A DNA stretch of 19,933 nucleotides from Larix sibirica (GCA_004151065.3 NWUY0300068588.1:1-19933); one strand, 5' to 3'. Positions 10,028 to 19,779 are shown, numbered from the stretch's first letter. The notes: generated by a model not told the origin, from the sequence alone. Program-made: numbers and translations.

Positions 10028-10778
10028 TGACAGGCTTGCCATATACCTTATTAATTCAACAAGGTACTTAAATTGCAAGTTCATTTAATTATCGACCCAG
10101 GGCTTCTATGCTTGTGAGGTATGATGCATAATACATGCAAGTATCCAATGGTAATTAGAATTTTAAATGTTAATATGCCAATTATGTTGTATCCATAAAT
10201 CCAATTCTACTCCTAATAAAGTAAAGTTAAATCAAAGCACAAGAAATTAGGAAATTCAACTATGAAAGTAAAGAACATTCAATCACACATTTATCATTGA
10301 CTACAAGAGTAGTAGCATATAAACTCATTGACATATACATTGTTCTGCAGCAAACAACTCATTAATGTTATGTATCAAATGATTTAGTTGACAGAATTTA
10401 AAATAAACTTAAACACACTTGTTGTAAAACTAAAACTAGAAATAAGCTATGCTAATGAAAATAAATGAAATGTCACACTTGCTTCTTCAAAGTGGGCCCT
10501 TCCTCTATAGAGTAGGGTGCTGGGAGAGATTCAATAATTAAAACTCAACTCACACTAATATGCTTCAACTTAGAAAATCATGGACTAAACATAATTGGAT
10601 TTATTTATATTAAGCGGTCACTTTACACACAGTTCTAAAATATTCTCCCTCTTATATCGATATATATATCACATTTTATACAAGATGGTATGCGCCTCCT
10701 TTTATACGTTGAACTTCATAACGTATTAAAAATTGGGTTTAAAGGCAATGTGATGGAGAATCAAAGATTCTCCAGTCA
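10028..10778 (-). repeat. Single LTR of the gypsy relic (5' LTR on minus strand)
   Basis: The inferred ends on the minus strand are TGACTGGAG... and ...CCTGTCA, giving TGAC/GTCA inverted termini and the TG...CA rule. The right boundary coincides with the return of unit 2 homology, and the left with the primer binding site. A TATAAAA (minus strand, about 10676-10682) and an AATAAA (10605-10600) could be promoter and poly(A) signals. No partner LTR exists in the window, so the ends could not be confirmed by comparison. Confidence 0.55.
10754..10774. repeat. 9-base perfect hairpin near LTR start
   Basis: TGGAGAATC - AAA - GATTCTCCA forms a perfect nine-base stem with a three-base loop, four bases from the inferred LTR terminus. 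It could be a structural element of the LTR or chance. Confidence 0.55.
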
Positions 10779-11440
10779 TTGTTGAAACATAATACATGAA
10801 ATAAAAACTATAACATAGTAGAGAAACTAAACGGTTGACTCATACATGCCTTAAACAAATTCTGGTAATGGAATCACATCTTATACAATTATTTGATATT
10901 GATTCTCGTGTTTTGTTGTTGATTTTATAGTGACCTTCTCTAGTTCTGCAGTGACTGGTTAGAATCTCTTTAAGATTATAGATATGCAACATATGGAGCC
11001 TCTGGTCTTATGGAAATGACAATCATAATGGATAGGTATGGTGATTGGACAAATGGAAAGATGCCACCTAGAGTGGGCCCACAATATGTATGCCTCAGAT
11101 AGAGTTGCAGCAAACATGACTATCAAATCGGCCTCAAAGGGAAACTTATACAACAAAATCCCAACATTTTTTTTATGTAGCACAACTACAATGTCTTGTT
11201 CTATAATAGATTCCAATGATGTGTTATGTAGAATAAGTCATCCCGGATACAAAGTTCAAAAATCCCTCTAAAATGCTTAAAATTATCAATATAATTTATT
11301 TAATTGAATCAAAAGAGCACCTTCAAGGTAAAATACAAAGTGGATGAGAATATGCTGACAATGAGGGTAAATGGTGGCAAAAGGAAAATAAAAATGAGGA
11401 ATACAATTGACAAAAATATGGCAAAACTAGGGCCATCATC
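10779..11440. other. Right remainder of unit 2
   Basis: Homologous to about 3410-4099, with several small deletions totalling roughly 60 bases relative to unit 1. Shared landmarks include GAATCACATC, TTTTGTTGTT...TTTTATAGTGACC and AAAACTAGGGCC. The overlapping frames at 10959-11216 and 11038-11271 are not conserved in unit 1, so I do not treat them as genes. Confidence 0.6.
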
Positions 11441-12270
11441 ATCGATAGAAGATAATACAAAATCCATTACTAGCTTGTAAGATGTTCCACAAGTAATAAA
11501 TATGTGAATGTAATATGTTATTTAACAATAGTTCACAACCTAAAATTAGGTTATTGTTACCCTTCCTAGGTAGTCTCTTTAGGAATCAAAGATATATCCC
11601 TATAGGGAATATTAATAGAGGATGTTAACATATTACAAGAAAATGTTGTATTTGGAACGAAAGAAACATTTTCCAAATAATTGTCTTCTATAAACCCATG
11701 AACACCATATTATTTCTATTTTTACGATGATTCAACATAATTACTACAATAAACATATTCACCCATTATTTCAACAGAAAAAATGTTGAAGTCAAACTAA
11801 TATAATGAATAGAACAAGGGGAGTTGCATAGTAGCAAGTCCCTACCTTTAGTGTTTGTTTTCTATTAACTAAAGAAACAAGTCTTTAGTGAGTTATCCAC
11901 TCGAGCAGAACCTAGGGCTAGGGAAGAGATGGTAGCAAGCATGAAGGTAGAGTCAACTATCATTTTTCTCTTCTACTTCAATTCCTTGCGTGCATTTCAA
12001 TCTCCAATGAGCTCTCCTATTAAGAAGAATTTTGAACATGAATTACATTGCACAAAGCAATACCAATTTCAATTTTGAACATTGAATTACACCCACTAAT
12101 GCTCCACATCTCTCTAATATATAAGGATCACCTTGTGTTTATATACAGATGTGACAGACCATCACTTATTTGGTAGGATGCCATTGATTGACAACCAACG
12201 CCTTTGGCTAGAGGTTAACTAAAGGGGAAACTGTATCACACCTTGTACCTATAAATTTGTTTCCACAAAG
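11441..12270. other. AT-rich DNA upstream of the small plant gene remnant
   Basis: No coding frame supportable. TTTATATAC (12138-12146) and CTATAAAT (12249-12256) are TATA-like sequences in the right orientation for the plus-strand remnant at 12291, the first being better placed. Otherwise I see nothing recognisable. Confidence 0.35.
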
Positions 12271-12290
12271 CTCATGGCGTCCTAAATTAA

Positions 12291-12686
12291 CAACCCATCC
12301 ATCCCATTAGGTACAATAAGACAAATGACCGATATGGAAAGAAGCACAAAGATAGAACTAGAAGCAAATCAAGTGAAGGCAAAGAAGCAGAAGATTTTAG
12401 CTCCTTGAAACCGGTGGTTTCGTGTAAGAACACACGAGGAGGTATTGTGAGGGTTAAGCTTGTAATCAGAAAGCAAGAAATGAAGGAATTACTATCTAAT
12501 GGTTTAGATAAGGGGACTTCCATAGAGGATCTGTTGGTGGAGCTTCAAGTTAAATTAAGTGATCAGAGTACAACATAATATAATCCATGCGAAGAGAATT
12601 GTGGTATTGTAGCATGGATGAGTAGGCATAGTAGACTGAGGTCATCATTGGAGAGTATCCCTAAAGACAATAACACTTATAATTAA
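12291..12686 (+). pseudogene. Small plant-type protein remnant with VRVKLVI core and SLESIP tail
   Basis: One plus-strand frame reads through a basic, serine-rich segment (NDRYGKKHKDRTRSKSSEGK), then VVSCKNTRGGIVRVKLVIRK, QEMKELLSNGLDKGTSIEDL and LVELQVKLSDQSTT. It meets TAA at 12576-12578 and continues in the same frame as YNPCEENCGIVAWMSRHSRL and RSSLESIPKDNNTYN, ending at TAA 12684-12686. The VRVK-(L/V)-V core followed by KQE-type and W...SLESIP segments resembles a family of short plant proteins of unknown function, which I recall only by pattern. No in-frame ATG exists upstream. An ATG at 12274 (MAS) is in another frame and stops at once, so the N-terminus is lost, frameshifted or on another exon. 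The continuity of protein-like sequence across the stop argues for a recently broken gene. The minus-strand frame over 12287-12523 is its shadow. Confidence 0.6.
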
Positions 12687-13820
12687 TTGGCAATGGGATT
12701 GATTTGATAATTTGGAATGAATTGCCAAGACACTATTTCTCTTGAAAGGATCTCTCTATGTTTGAAGGCTCTAATTTTTAATGGTGCTATCATTCATCAT
12801 ATGATGAAAGTAGCTATGATTATGATGTAAATTTGTGGGAAAAATATGTGAGATATGGCGAGAGTGACAAAATACATTGATTATATATATATGTGTGTGT
12901 GTGTGTGTGTTGAAATCCCAAGGAACAGTCAAACTGCTATAAAATTTATTTTTCCCTTTGAAATCTACATATTCAATGCAAATGACAATAGTCATATTAA
13001 TATAGATAATTTGTGAATAGTGAATCTTGCATCGTGAAACTGTTATAATGATAGTACCTTTTATTTATCTTCCATGTTTTTCTTGAGTTCTTAGATGCAA
13101 TTAACACCATTTACATTAGAGTTAGCTAAACATAAGATTTCAATACCTCTCACTATCTTAATTAGGATTTGATTAGGTATTAAAAGTACCACCATATTTA
13201 CAAGCTTTTAACAAATCATCCAAGAATACAATGAATTCATGAAATCCAACATATACATTGATATGGAAAACCAATACAAGATCATCAATCACAAAATTTT
13301 CCATATCCATGTGTGAATTAGGCAATTCAAAACATGTGGCTCAAAATATTCTCATGTAAGTTGAAAGAACACCATCTCAATAAGATGCTTAGTGTGAAGT
13401 CTTAAGGTTAACTTAATTCATGTACCTATTGTCCCAACAAAAGACACATGCCATGGTGCTTGCATGAATATGAATCGCTAGCGCATTGCATTATAGTTCC
13501 ATCTTAAATTTCCACGGATCGCAATGTGACAAATGTATAGAAATGACCATCGTGATTACTATTTAAATGTAACACGTATAACTATTATATTGTTTTGTGT
13601 AAGGTTATGCTCTTTATTGTTGTAAGGATTAGAATATGCTTAGAAGTCAAAATTATAGAGTGGCATGTGTTGTTTGCTATTCATGTAAGATATCTGCTGC
13701 CAAATATATTGCGAAGGTCGACCCATTGGTTTCAATTCGGTGTTATTTGAACTTTTAATTGAAATAGCGGCCACTTTCCCTATTCCTACAATATTGTTCA
13801 CAATCATTTGATAAGAAATA
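12687..13820. other. Non-coding AT-rich stretch
   Basis: Contains the TA/TG microsatellite at 12882-12910 and otherwise no frame, repeat or element I can name. The minus-strand frames at 12771-12995 and 13640-13828 have no recognisable features, and the first is built on the microsatellite. Confidence 0.45.
12882..12910. repeat. Compound microsatellite (TA)5(TG)9
   Basis: Five TA units at 12882-12891 run directly into nine TG units at 12892-12909. Such compound tracts usually arise by slippage and are often length-polymorphic. Confidence 0.9.
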
Positions 13821-14026
13821 ACTATCAAATGTTGTGAATAGAATATTACTACGTAAGAAACAATGACCTATAAGCATTTTCAAAGAGGATTCTTGGTCAT
13901 TTTATAGATAGTAGTAAATATAAGACTATCAAATATTGTGAAGAGAATATTACTATGTAAGAAATAATGACCTATAATCATTTTCAAAGAGGATTTTTGG
14001 TCATTTTATAGATAGTAGTAAATATA
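13821..14026. repeat. Tandem duplication of a 102-base unit
   Basis: 13821-13922 and 13925-14026 are direct repeats offset by 104 bases, with six differences over 102 bases (about 94% identity), four of them C/T or G/A. They share ACTATCAAAT, AGAATATTACTA, AATGACCTATAA and GATAGTAGTAAATATA. The much higher identity than the large duplication marks this as a younger event. Confidence 0.9.
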
Positions 14027-14028
14027 GA

Positions 14029-14225
14029 AAAAAATAGAGGAGCTTATTGTGCACACCCACAAAACCAATCAAGTGTTTCATTTTGAATCGGTTTTTCACT
14101 ACAATTGCTTTTATCCACCAAAAAAAGGTGTTGTTAAGAAAAATATAGCTCATGAAAGTATCTTCCTTGGATCTCTTTTAAGTAAAGTATTAAAGAGAGA
14201 GGATCTAAATTCATCATGCTTCTGA
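14029..14225 (+). other. Open stretch without ATG, unassigned
   Basis: From about 14030 the plus strand is open for about 63 codons in one frame (IEELIVHTHKTNQVFHFESV, then FHYNCFYPPKKGVVKKNIAH, ending NSSCF at a stop near 14225). It has no start codon and I do not recognise it. It may be a gene remnant or a chance frame. Confidence 0.2.
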
Positions 14226-14229
14226 TAGC

Positions 14230-14310
14230 ATGCATAGTATGTGGAATGCAACTAGTCTAAATGCATAGCATGTGGAATGCAACTAGTCTAAATGCATAGC
14301 ACGTGGAATG
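14230..14310. repeat. 31-base tandem repeat, 2.6 copies
   Basis: ATGCATAG(T/C)ATGTGGAATGC followed by AACTAGTCTAA is repeated at 14230-14260 and 14261-14291, with a partial third unit at 14292-14310. The two full units differ at one base. The unit contains ATGCAT and ACTAGT palindromes. Confidence 0.9.
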
Positions 14311-14319
14311 AAGTTGTTG

Positions 14320-15250
14320 TGAATGCAACTGCTATGAGAAAGACCATTGTATCTTCCTCTTGAGTTCATGGGAGTATAGAGGTTTGATCTCATACCATGA
14401 ATTTCCAAGGTGATACGACAGGATTTAATGCTAAAATATATCAATGTAATTCGAAACCCACATCATCTCATGCATAGATCTCACATTAGAATTGAGACCC
14501 TACAGTATACTGAGTTGGCCATGTGAAACCATCAATGGAAACAGAGCTTGTTCAAAAGTTCTATGGTAACCAAGTCTTTTAATGCAATTTGTTTCAATAG
14601 TTTCATCTATTCATTAAACACTATTTGAAGAATCTAATCAAGATGTTTTAGTTGATCAAGAGAAAATATCAAGTGGCCTACTAGTTGTATGGGTAAGTAA
14701 GGGTTTTCACTTGAAGAGTTAGGGTATGTTTGGATTCCAAGGATGCAACACAGATCTATACACGTATCTAACCACCTTTCTTCCCTTACTATTTGAGAAA
14801 TCAAATCATTATATTGGAAAAAATAGATATGATTGGGTTTGGAAAGTTGATTGAAATAGGGGATGGGATGGAGTAGAGAATCTTATCCTGTTTGTGAAGG
14901 TATATTATTTGTTCTAAAAGGATGAACTAATAGGTATGGAGGTTTGTTCTATCCTAAACGACTTTCGTCATTGTTTACACAGGCTAGAAGCATATCAAAT
15001 ATCTATTTGGAATGGATTCATGTAAAAAAATCAGTGCGATTGGTTAATTTGAATATGCACTTCAAGCAGGGTTTCCAGACTTGTATGATTCCATTCATGA
15101 GAACCAAGAACAGGAAGACTCATTGGAAAACCAATATCATTCATGATAATATTTTGCAACACTAATTAAGACGAAGAGTCACAGGATTTAAATACAAATC
15201 CATACACAATAAAAGGAAGCATTTCCATCAATTTCAAATGCATCCTAGCA
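14320..15250. other. Non-coding stretch
   Basis: No supportable gene. A GGGTATGTTTGGATTCCAAG string at about 14729-14748 resembles the ends of some plant miniature transposons, but I found no inverted partner. The plus-strand frame at 14944-15165 is unremarkable. Confidence 0.35.
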
Positions 15251-15264
15251 GTCTTTCTTGGTAT

Positions 15265-15515
15265 GTCGACCATATGTTGATGTTGTCGGTGCAGTGAATA
15301 GGTATATGAGCACCACTTATTATGCTTTCCATGCCATTGATGCCATTGGTAATGGCGTTGGCGATGTCATTGATGTGGGTTCTTATGTTCTAGTTATTGA
15401 CACTGGTAAGCTTGTGGTTGATTTGTTGCTATTATGGGTGCTCATGTTGTTGATGTATTTCTTCTATTGATGTTTCTGCTGGTGCTACTATTGTTGGTTT
15501 CTATTGTTGTTACGT
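15265..15515. repeat. Degenerate GTT/GAT trinucleotide-rich tract
   Basis: About 250 bases are dominated by GTT, GAT, GCT and ATT triplets (GTTGATGTTG, CATTGATGCCATTGGTAATG, GTTGTTGATG and similar) in a common phase. The plus-strand frame 15258-15470 is open because the triplet phase avoids stops. It predicts a valine/leucine/isoleucine-rich peptide with no recognisable domain. I read it as decayed simple-sequence DNA. Confidence 0.5.
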
Positions 15516-15519
15516 AAGT

Positions 15520-17185
15520 TTGTTTCAACTCGAACTATTTGTCTGTGGAAAAAGTCTAATGTCTTAGCAAATAGTAGTTGAAACTAATATTTGATTAAAA
15601 AATTAATGTAAGTTATTGTGTATTATTTTCAATATACAAGAAAACATTGTTCCTACACTTATTGTTGATGTATCTTGTTTTGAATCTGAATTTGTCCTTG
15701 TCGATTTGAATCTGAATCTACATAGGAATATTTTGAATAGGTTTCAGGTTTCTGGATAATGCATTGAGACATGGTTGGGGCATGGGTCTTCTTATTATTA
15801 TGCTTATATCCATGATTTTTGGCTTCAGTTCTCCCATTACTTCAATTATGTTCTACAACATCTCCTAGGTTATTCTATTGCAAGTGAGGCATTGAAGAGA
15901 GGTGTCAAAAAATCTCCCTTTTAGTCCTGAGACATGTGGAATCTTGTATAAACTTGTGGGGTAGCCTCTTTAGGCATGTGTGGTAGTTTGTTCAAGCATG
16001 TGGCAACTTGATCTTAGATTAAGTCCTCATTGCTTGCAAGGCGAACTAAAATAAAATGTTACATAAAAATCCAACTAATATTAAAGTTTGAGTTGGTATT
16101 AGTCCAACTTCTCTTCATTTGATTGACTATGGAACCAATTTGTATGTTTATCCATAGTTTTAAACATTATAGCATTGATTGACCTCAATATGAGGCAAAA
16201 TAAGACCTCAAATCATTTGATTGTAGAAAATAATATAAAATAAAACATCCAATGTAGGAGAGAGAGGAAAAGCTAGGATAAATAATAAAAAAACATTAGT
16301 TTCTGTGCAATGAAAGAGAAAAATCGGAAACCCGAAGGTAGGGACTAATAAGGCCCATTTACCACACCCCCTTTAAATATATTTATGTTGAGACATCAAC
16401 CATTGGCACGTATTTTTGTTAAGTTGATTTCAAAACAAAACAAACTAAATGCATTGTTTTTTCTTTCCTTATTATTGGTTTGTTTTAAGAAATATAATTA
16501 TATTTATCTTATTGGATATAAGTGTAATTTGTGTCAGATAAATGATTGGAAATTATCTTAAAAAATTACTTCAAGTAGTTGTTCTTAGTGTTGTTAGGTA
16601 TTTGTTTAATTCCATGCTAGTAAATGTCCAATTTGAAACCCCTTAAAGATACACTAATGTGGAGAATCGTTTCTTGGGTTTTCTTTAGAGAAAAGAAAAA
16701 GATAAACTATTCTCCCATAAATGAGAAGGCATAATATATCATCCTTAAATTTTAAAAAACTTCTCCAGGATCATAAAAAATCGCTTCAACATAACTAACA
16801 ATTCCATGCAATACACTTGGGAGGGCCATTAACTACTCTTCAACATAACGAAATTTGCAGATAAACTTGGCTATTGAACTTCACATCCAAATTTGAACAA
16901 AATAAAAAACTAGAGTCTTAAAATGAAATCAAACAGGTCATACATTTTACGTATCCTTTTTCTACAATTTGGTCTTAACTTCTTCTTTCATGCTCGAAAA
17001 CAACCATACCCTTTTATGTTCATAAAGGTAGATTTTAAAACAAAATCACGACATGTTAAGTAAAATAATAAACATGGTCACATTCATCAACATAAGGTTA
17101 AACATTCTCACTTCTAGGAACTCAAGACCGAGATCTGACTTGAGAAAGATCAAGACAAGGAGAGACCTTATAAGAAAGGGTTGAG
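15520..17185. other. Non-coding AT-rich stretch
   Basis: No open frame of note on either strand and no element ends seen. The region has many short homopolymers and no internal repeat I could define. Confidence 0.4.
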
Positions 17186-17190
17186 TAGTA

Positions 17191-17610
17191 ATTCACCTCT
17201 GCAAAGCTCAAATAAAATCAATTAGAGCTCAAATAACACCTGCAGATCTCAATCAAGATCAATACTAGCTCAAATAACATAGGGTTTGCTAAATTTAGAA
17301 GGGTTCGTCCCTTTAAAGGGTTGATCAATAATTCACCTATGCAAATCTCAATTAAGATAAATACTAGCTCAACTAATGTAGTGTTTAGTAAATTTAGAAG
17401 GGTCCATCCCTTTAAAATGCTGAGAAAGAATTCACCTCTGCAAAGCTCGAGTAAGATCAATACTAGCTCAAATAACGTATAGTTTATTAAATATTGAAGG
17501 GTTTGCCCCTTTATCCTTAGGGTTGGCAAAAATTCACCTTTGCAAAACTCAATTAAGATGAATACAATCTCAAGTAATGTATGATTTACTGAATATAGAT
17601 GGGTTCATCC
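17191..17610. repeat. Four-unit tandem repeat, period about 100 bases
   Basis: ATTCACCT anchors occur at 17191, 17331, 17430 and 17532, spacings 140, 99 and 102. The first unit contains an extra partial copy of the TCAA(T/A)NAAGATCAATACTAGC segment, explaining its length. Shared parts are GCAAANCTCA, ACTAGCTCAAATAAC, AAATTTAGAAGGGTTC and TCCCTTTAAA. Since the last two spacings are multiples of three, one minus-strand frame (17529-17218, 103 codons) stays open and encodes a leucine/isoleucine-rich repeat of about 33 residues. No start context or domain supports expression. Confidence 0.8.
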
Positions 17611-18470
17611 CTTTCTCCTCATTTTAAGTATAACCTTAACTTTGATAAAAGTAAATGTATAACCCTTTTTTCTCAAGTAAGGGTTATAATGTGCATGAGC
17701 TAGTAAGGAACCTATCTAAACTATGGTTAGGTAAGTAACCTTTAGTAGATATCAATTTAGTGATAATCTTCAATCTATCTCAGTTGATATAAACAAAAAC
17801 ATTTATCTTGTAATGTCAACAAAATTGAATGGATAATTGTAATTTAATCAAATGTGCATACAAAGTAATTGGTATGTAGTTTACACAATAAATCTAGTGT
17901 CACTTGTAGAATTTGCAATAGAAAATTCGTATGCCTCATACATCATTCGATACAATCCCACTTCCAAAAATGACAATTAGGTTGAAAACACACAAAAAGG
18001 GAGAAAAGCAAAGCATACATCCAAAGACCTTGCATTCTGATACAATGAGGCAAATACCAATCACTCCTTGAATATCTACTTCAAAAAAAAATTTATCATC
18101 AAATTTCAGCTCTAGGTTAATTCCATGGAGATGGAAACATTATTGATCACATATTTAAAAATGCAAAGATGGTCCTCTGCATTCAAAACCCATTTTCAAA
18201 TGTTATTTTTGTTGTATTTTTTAACCAAGGGCCTTTGGATCTAAATAAATAACAACAAACAAACAATGGTCACAAATTTCAAATCACCGAAAAATTAATT
18301 CCATCCATTAATATCTACACAAATTATTACCATCAGGTCTATACTAGAATGTAACAAACTTAGTTTACCTCTAACAAAATATACACAATTTTTTACAGCT
18401 TGGACCAAATATTTTATGGTCTTTCCCATAATAGGTGGCTTGGAATCAGAAGCATATCCAACATTAAATA
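17611..18470. other. Non-coding stretch with one inverted repeat
   Basis: Contains a perfect 10-base inverted repeat (17658-17688) and no gene I can support. The minus-strand frame at 18295-18543 has no recognisable domain and runs into the next repeat. Confidence 0.4.
17658..17688. repeat. 10-base inverted repeat with 11-base spacer
   Basis: TATAACCCTT at 17658-17667 is the exact reverse complement of AAGGGTTATA at 17679-17688. It could form a short hairpin; no neighbouring gene suggests a terminator role. Confidence 0.6.
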
Positions 18471-18472
18471 GG

Positions 18473-18692
18473 CCTTGAGGAACCCAACTAACATAGACAA
18501 TTATAATTGTTGTTGGGGTGTAGGGTAAATATTGAGAACACAACTAAATGAAACAATTATAACTATTGTTGGCGCATAGGGAGGACCTTGAGAACCCAAT
18601 TAGCAACAATTTTTTGGGTGAATGGTGGACCTTGAGGAACATAATCGAATGATACAAAAAAAAATTGTTGGGGTGTGAGAACCTTTTTTTGT
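18473..18692. repeat. Degenerate tandem repeat, period about 60 bases
   Basis: Four units begin with CCTTGAGGAAC or a variant at 18473, 18530, 18596 and 18630, each followed by ACAATTATAA or AACAATTTTT and then TTGTTGGGGTGTAGGG or a variant. The third unit is shortened to about 34 bases. Units contain the small palindrome CAATTATAATTG. Divergence is high, so the array is old. Confidence 0.7.
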
Positions 18693-18983
18693 AAGGTTCA
18701 ATTATATATTAAGTTAAGAAAAGAGATAAATTGTACAGATACAAGGATCAACCCAGAGTGTCCCCATAGCAAAAGCATATTGTCTGACCCTATACTGATA
18801 AGTCCTATGGAGGGATTTAGGATTCCCAAGAGCTAATAGCCTGAAAAAAAATTGTAACAAAATGTCCCCCACAGGTCGGGGACTATAATTACTATTTGCC
18901 AAAATAGAGAAATGTAAAACCAATTTGTGATATACCAGCAAAATACTAATCCTAACTGAAAACCTACGATTTTAGAACCAACT
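18684..18983 (-). other. Unassigned stretch, possible 3' end of a retroposed sequence
   Basis: On the minus strand this follows the gag-like fragment and ends in ACCTTACAAAAAAAGG, reminiscent of the short 3' tails of plant non-LTR elements. The minus-strand frame at 18941-18714 has no recognised domain. The flanking repeat begins at the tail. Suggestive only. Confidence 0.2.
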
Positions 18984-19240
18984 CTAATCATCATTGGAGA
19001 CATGAAAGATAGAATACTCGGGACCTGGATTTTCTTGCTTGACGGGACTACACGCAGCTTGAGAGCCAAACTGTGGGTCACGACCACGAGCGATCCCTCT
19101 GATTTCCTTTGAAAGAGTATCCAACTTGGCATTGATGTTTACATCCGCCATAACCTAATTTTGGGGCAGCCATTGCATGTCATCCTCCAGGTAGTCAATT
19201 TTGGTATCCAACGTACCCTCCCCTCGGGTTTCAGTATGAT
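18984..19240 (-). pseudogene. Gag-like coding fragment cut by the copia LTR
   Basis: A minus-strand frame runs from the LTR boundary through TETRGEGTLDTKIDYLEDD, a TAG after QWLPQN, then VMADVNINAKLDTLSKEIRG, IARGRDPQFGSQAACSPVKQ and ENPGPEYSIFHVSNDD to a stop at 18984-18986. The heptad-like LDTKIDYLEDDM...NAKLDTL pattern and higher GC than the surroundings fit the N-terminal part of a plant retroelement gag-like protein, but I see no zinc knuckle. The 5' part is cut where the LTR begins. The longer frame at 18833-19132 in another register is its shadow. Confidence 0.4.
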
Positions 19241-19349
19241 TGTTGTTAGAGTAAATAACCCTCCTAGAGCATGTGTTGATGAGTCTAATGGGCCAAACCA
19301 CACTAAAAAACACTTCCTAAATCACCCATGAGACCATTCCCTAGATTTT

Positions 19350-19395
19350 GGGGTGCCTTCCTTGGTTTGAGGGTGCATTCCTTGATTTAGGGGAG
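19350..19395. repeat. 20-base direct repeat inside the copia LTR
   Basis: GGGTGCCTTCCTTGGTTTGA and GGGTGCATTCCTTGATTTAG follow each other at a 20-base period (19351 and 19371), with a trace of a third unit (GGGGAG at 19391). Such repeats in U3 sometimes bind regulators; that is speculation here. Confidence 0.6.
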
Positions 19396-19733
19396 TTTTT
19401 ACATGATTTAAGGAAGAACATGAGTTAGAGATAAATATTCTCCATTGATTTAGCCTAAACTTACCTCTAACTAACCCTTAACACTCATTAGTGCACCACT
19501 TAATTCAATAGCGCCCTTCTTGAGAGATTTTAGAGACAGGCACATTGTCATTCAGTTAATTGAGTGATCAGTGAGTCCCTTTATTAGTTAACTCAATCTA
19601 GGAGTGCATGCATAACTTATTGGGGTTATTTGCTCTCAGTTAATCCTGACTATCCCTCTCTGCATAGCGTGAACCCTCTATACATATCATGGGCAATTCG
19701 AATTGATCCTTAACCTAATTTGAATTGGTCTCC

Positions 19734-19740
19734 TATATAT
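19734..19740 (+). promoter_or_regulatory. Candidate TATA box of the copia LTR
   Basis: TATATAT lies about 40 bases upstream of the AATAAA signal and about 180 bases from the LTR end, the usual U3/R arrangement for plant copia LTRs. Confidence 0.5.
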
Positions 19741-19773
19741 TGTAACCTCTTCTCATTAATTCATCACTCTGAT

Positions 19774-19779
19774 AATAAA
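19774..19779 (+). terminator. Candidate poly(A) signal of the copia LTR
   Basis: AATAAA lies downstream of the TATA box within the LTR, where transcripts would end in the 3' LTR copy. Confidence 0.45.

Larger units (their letters stand above)
8362..10778 (-). mobile_element. Truncated Ty3/gypsy-type LTR retrotransposon inserted in unit 2
   Basis: Sequence absent from unit 1 spans 8362-10778. On the minus strand it reads LTR (10778-10028), primer binding site (10024-10007), leader and short open stretch (9990-9657), integrase pseudogene (about 9462-8430), then a weakly purine-rich TAGGTATGG (8370-8362) where a polypurine tract would be, followed directly by AGTCA of the flank. Gag, protease, reverse transcriptase and most of RNase H are missing, as is the second LTR. 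The gag-pol order with integrase last is typical of Ty3/gypsy. Stops are frequent, so the insertion is old. Confidence 0.75.
4100..11440. repeat. Tandem duplication, unit 2 (interrupted by a gypsy relic)
   Basis: The second unit runs collinear with unit 1: 4953-8361 matches 1-3410, and 10779-11440 matches about 3410-4099. Removing the insertion at 8362-10778 restores a unit of about 4.9 kb. Homology ends near 11440, after CTAGGGCCATCATC, the same sequence that ends unit 1. The left end is inferred at 4100, because the corresponding part of unit 1 is outside the window. Confidence 0.75.

Noticed and set aside
12287-12523. Minus-strand 78-codon frame
   Set aside because: It is opposite the plus-strand remnant, whose frame has recognisable family motifs and continues to a matching C-terminus.
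14729-14960. GGGTATGTTTGGATTCCAAG start of a possible miniature inverted-repeat transposon
   Set aside because: I looked for an inverted partner within several hundred bases and found none, and there is no obvious target duplication.
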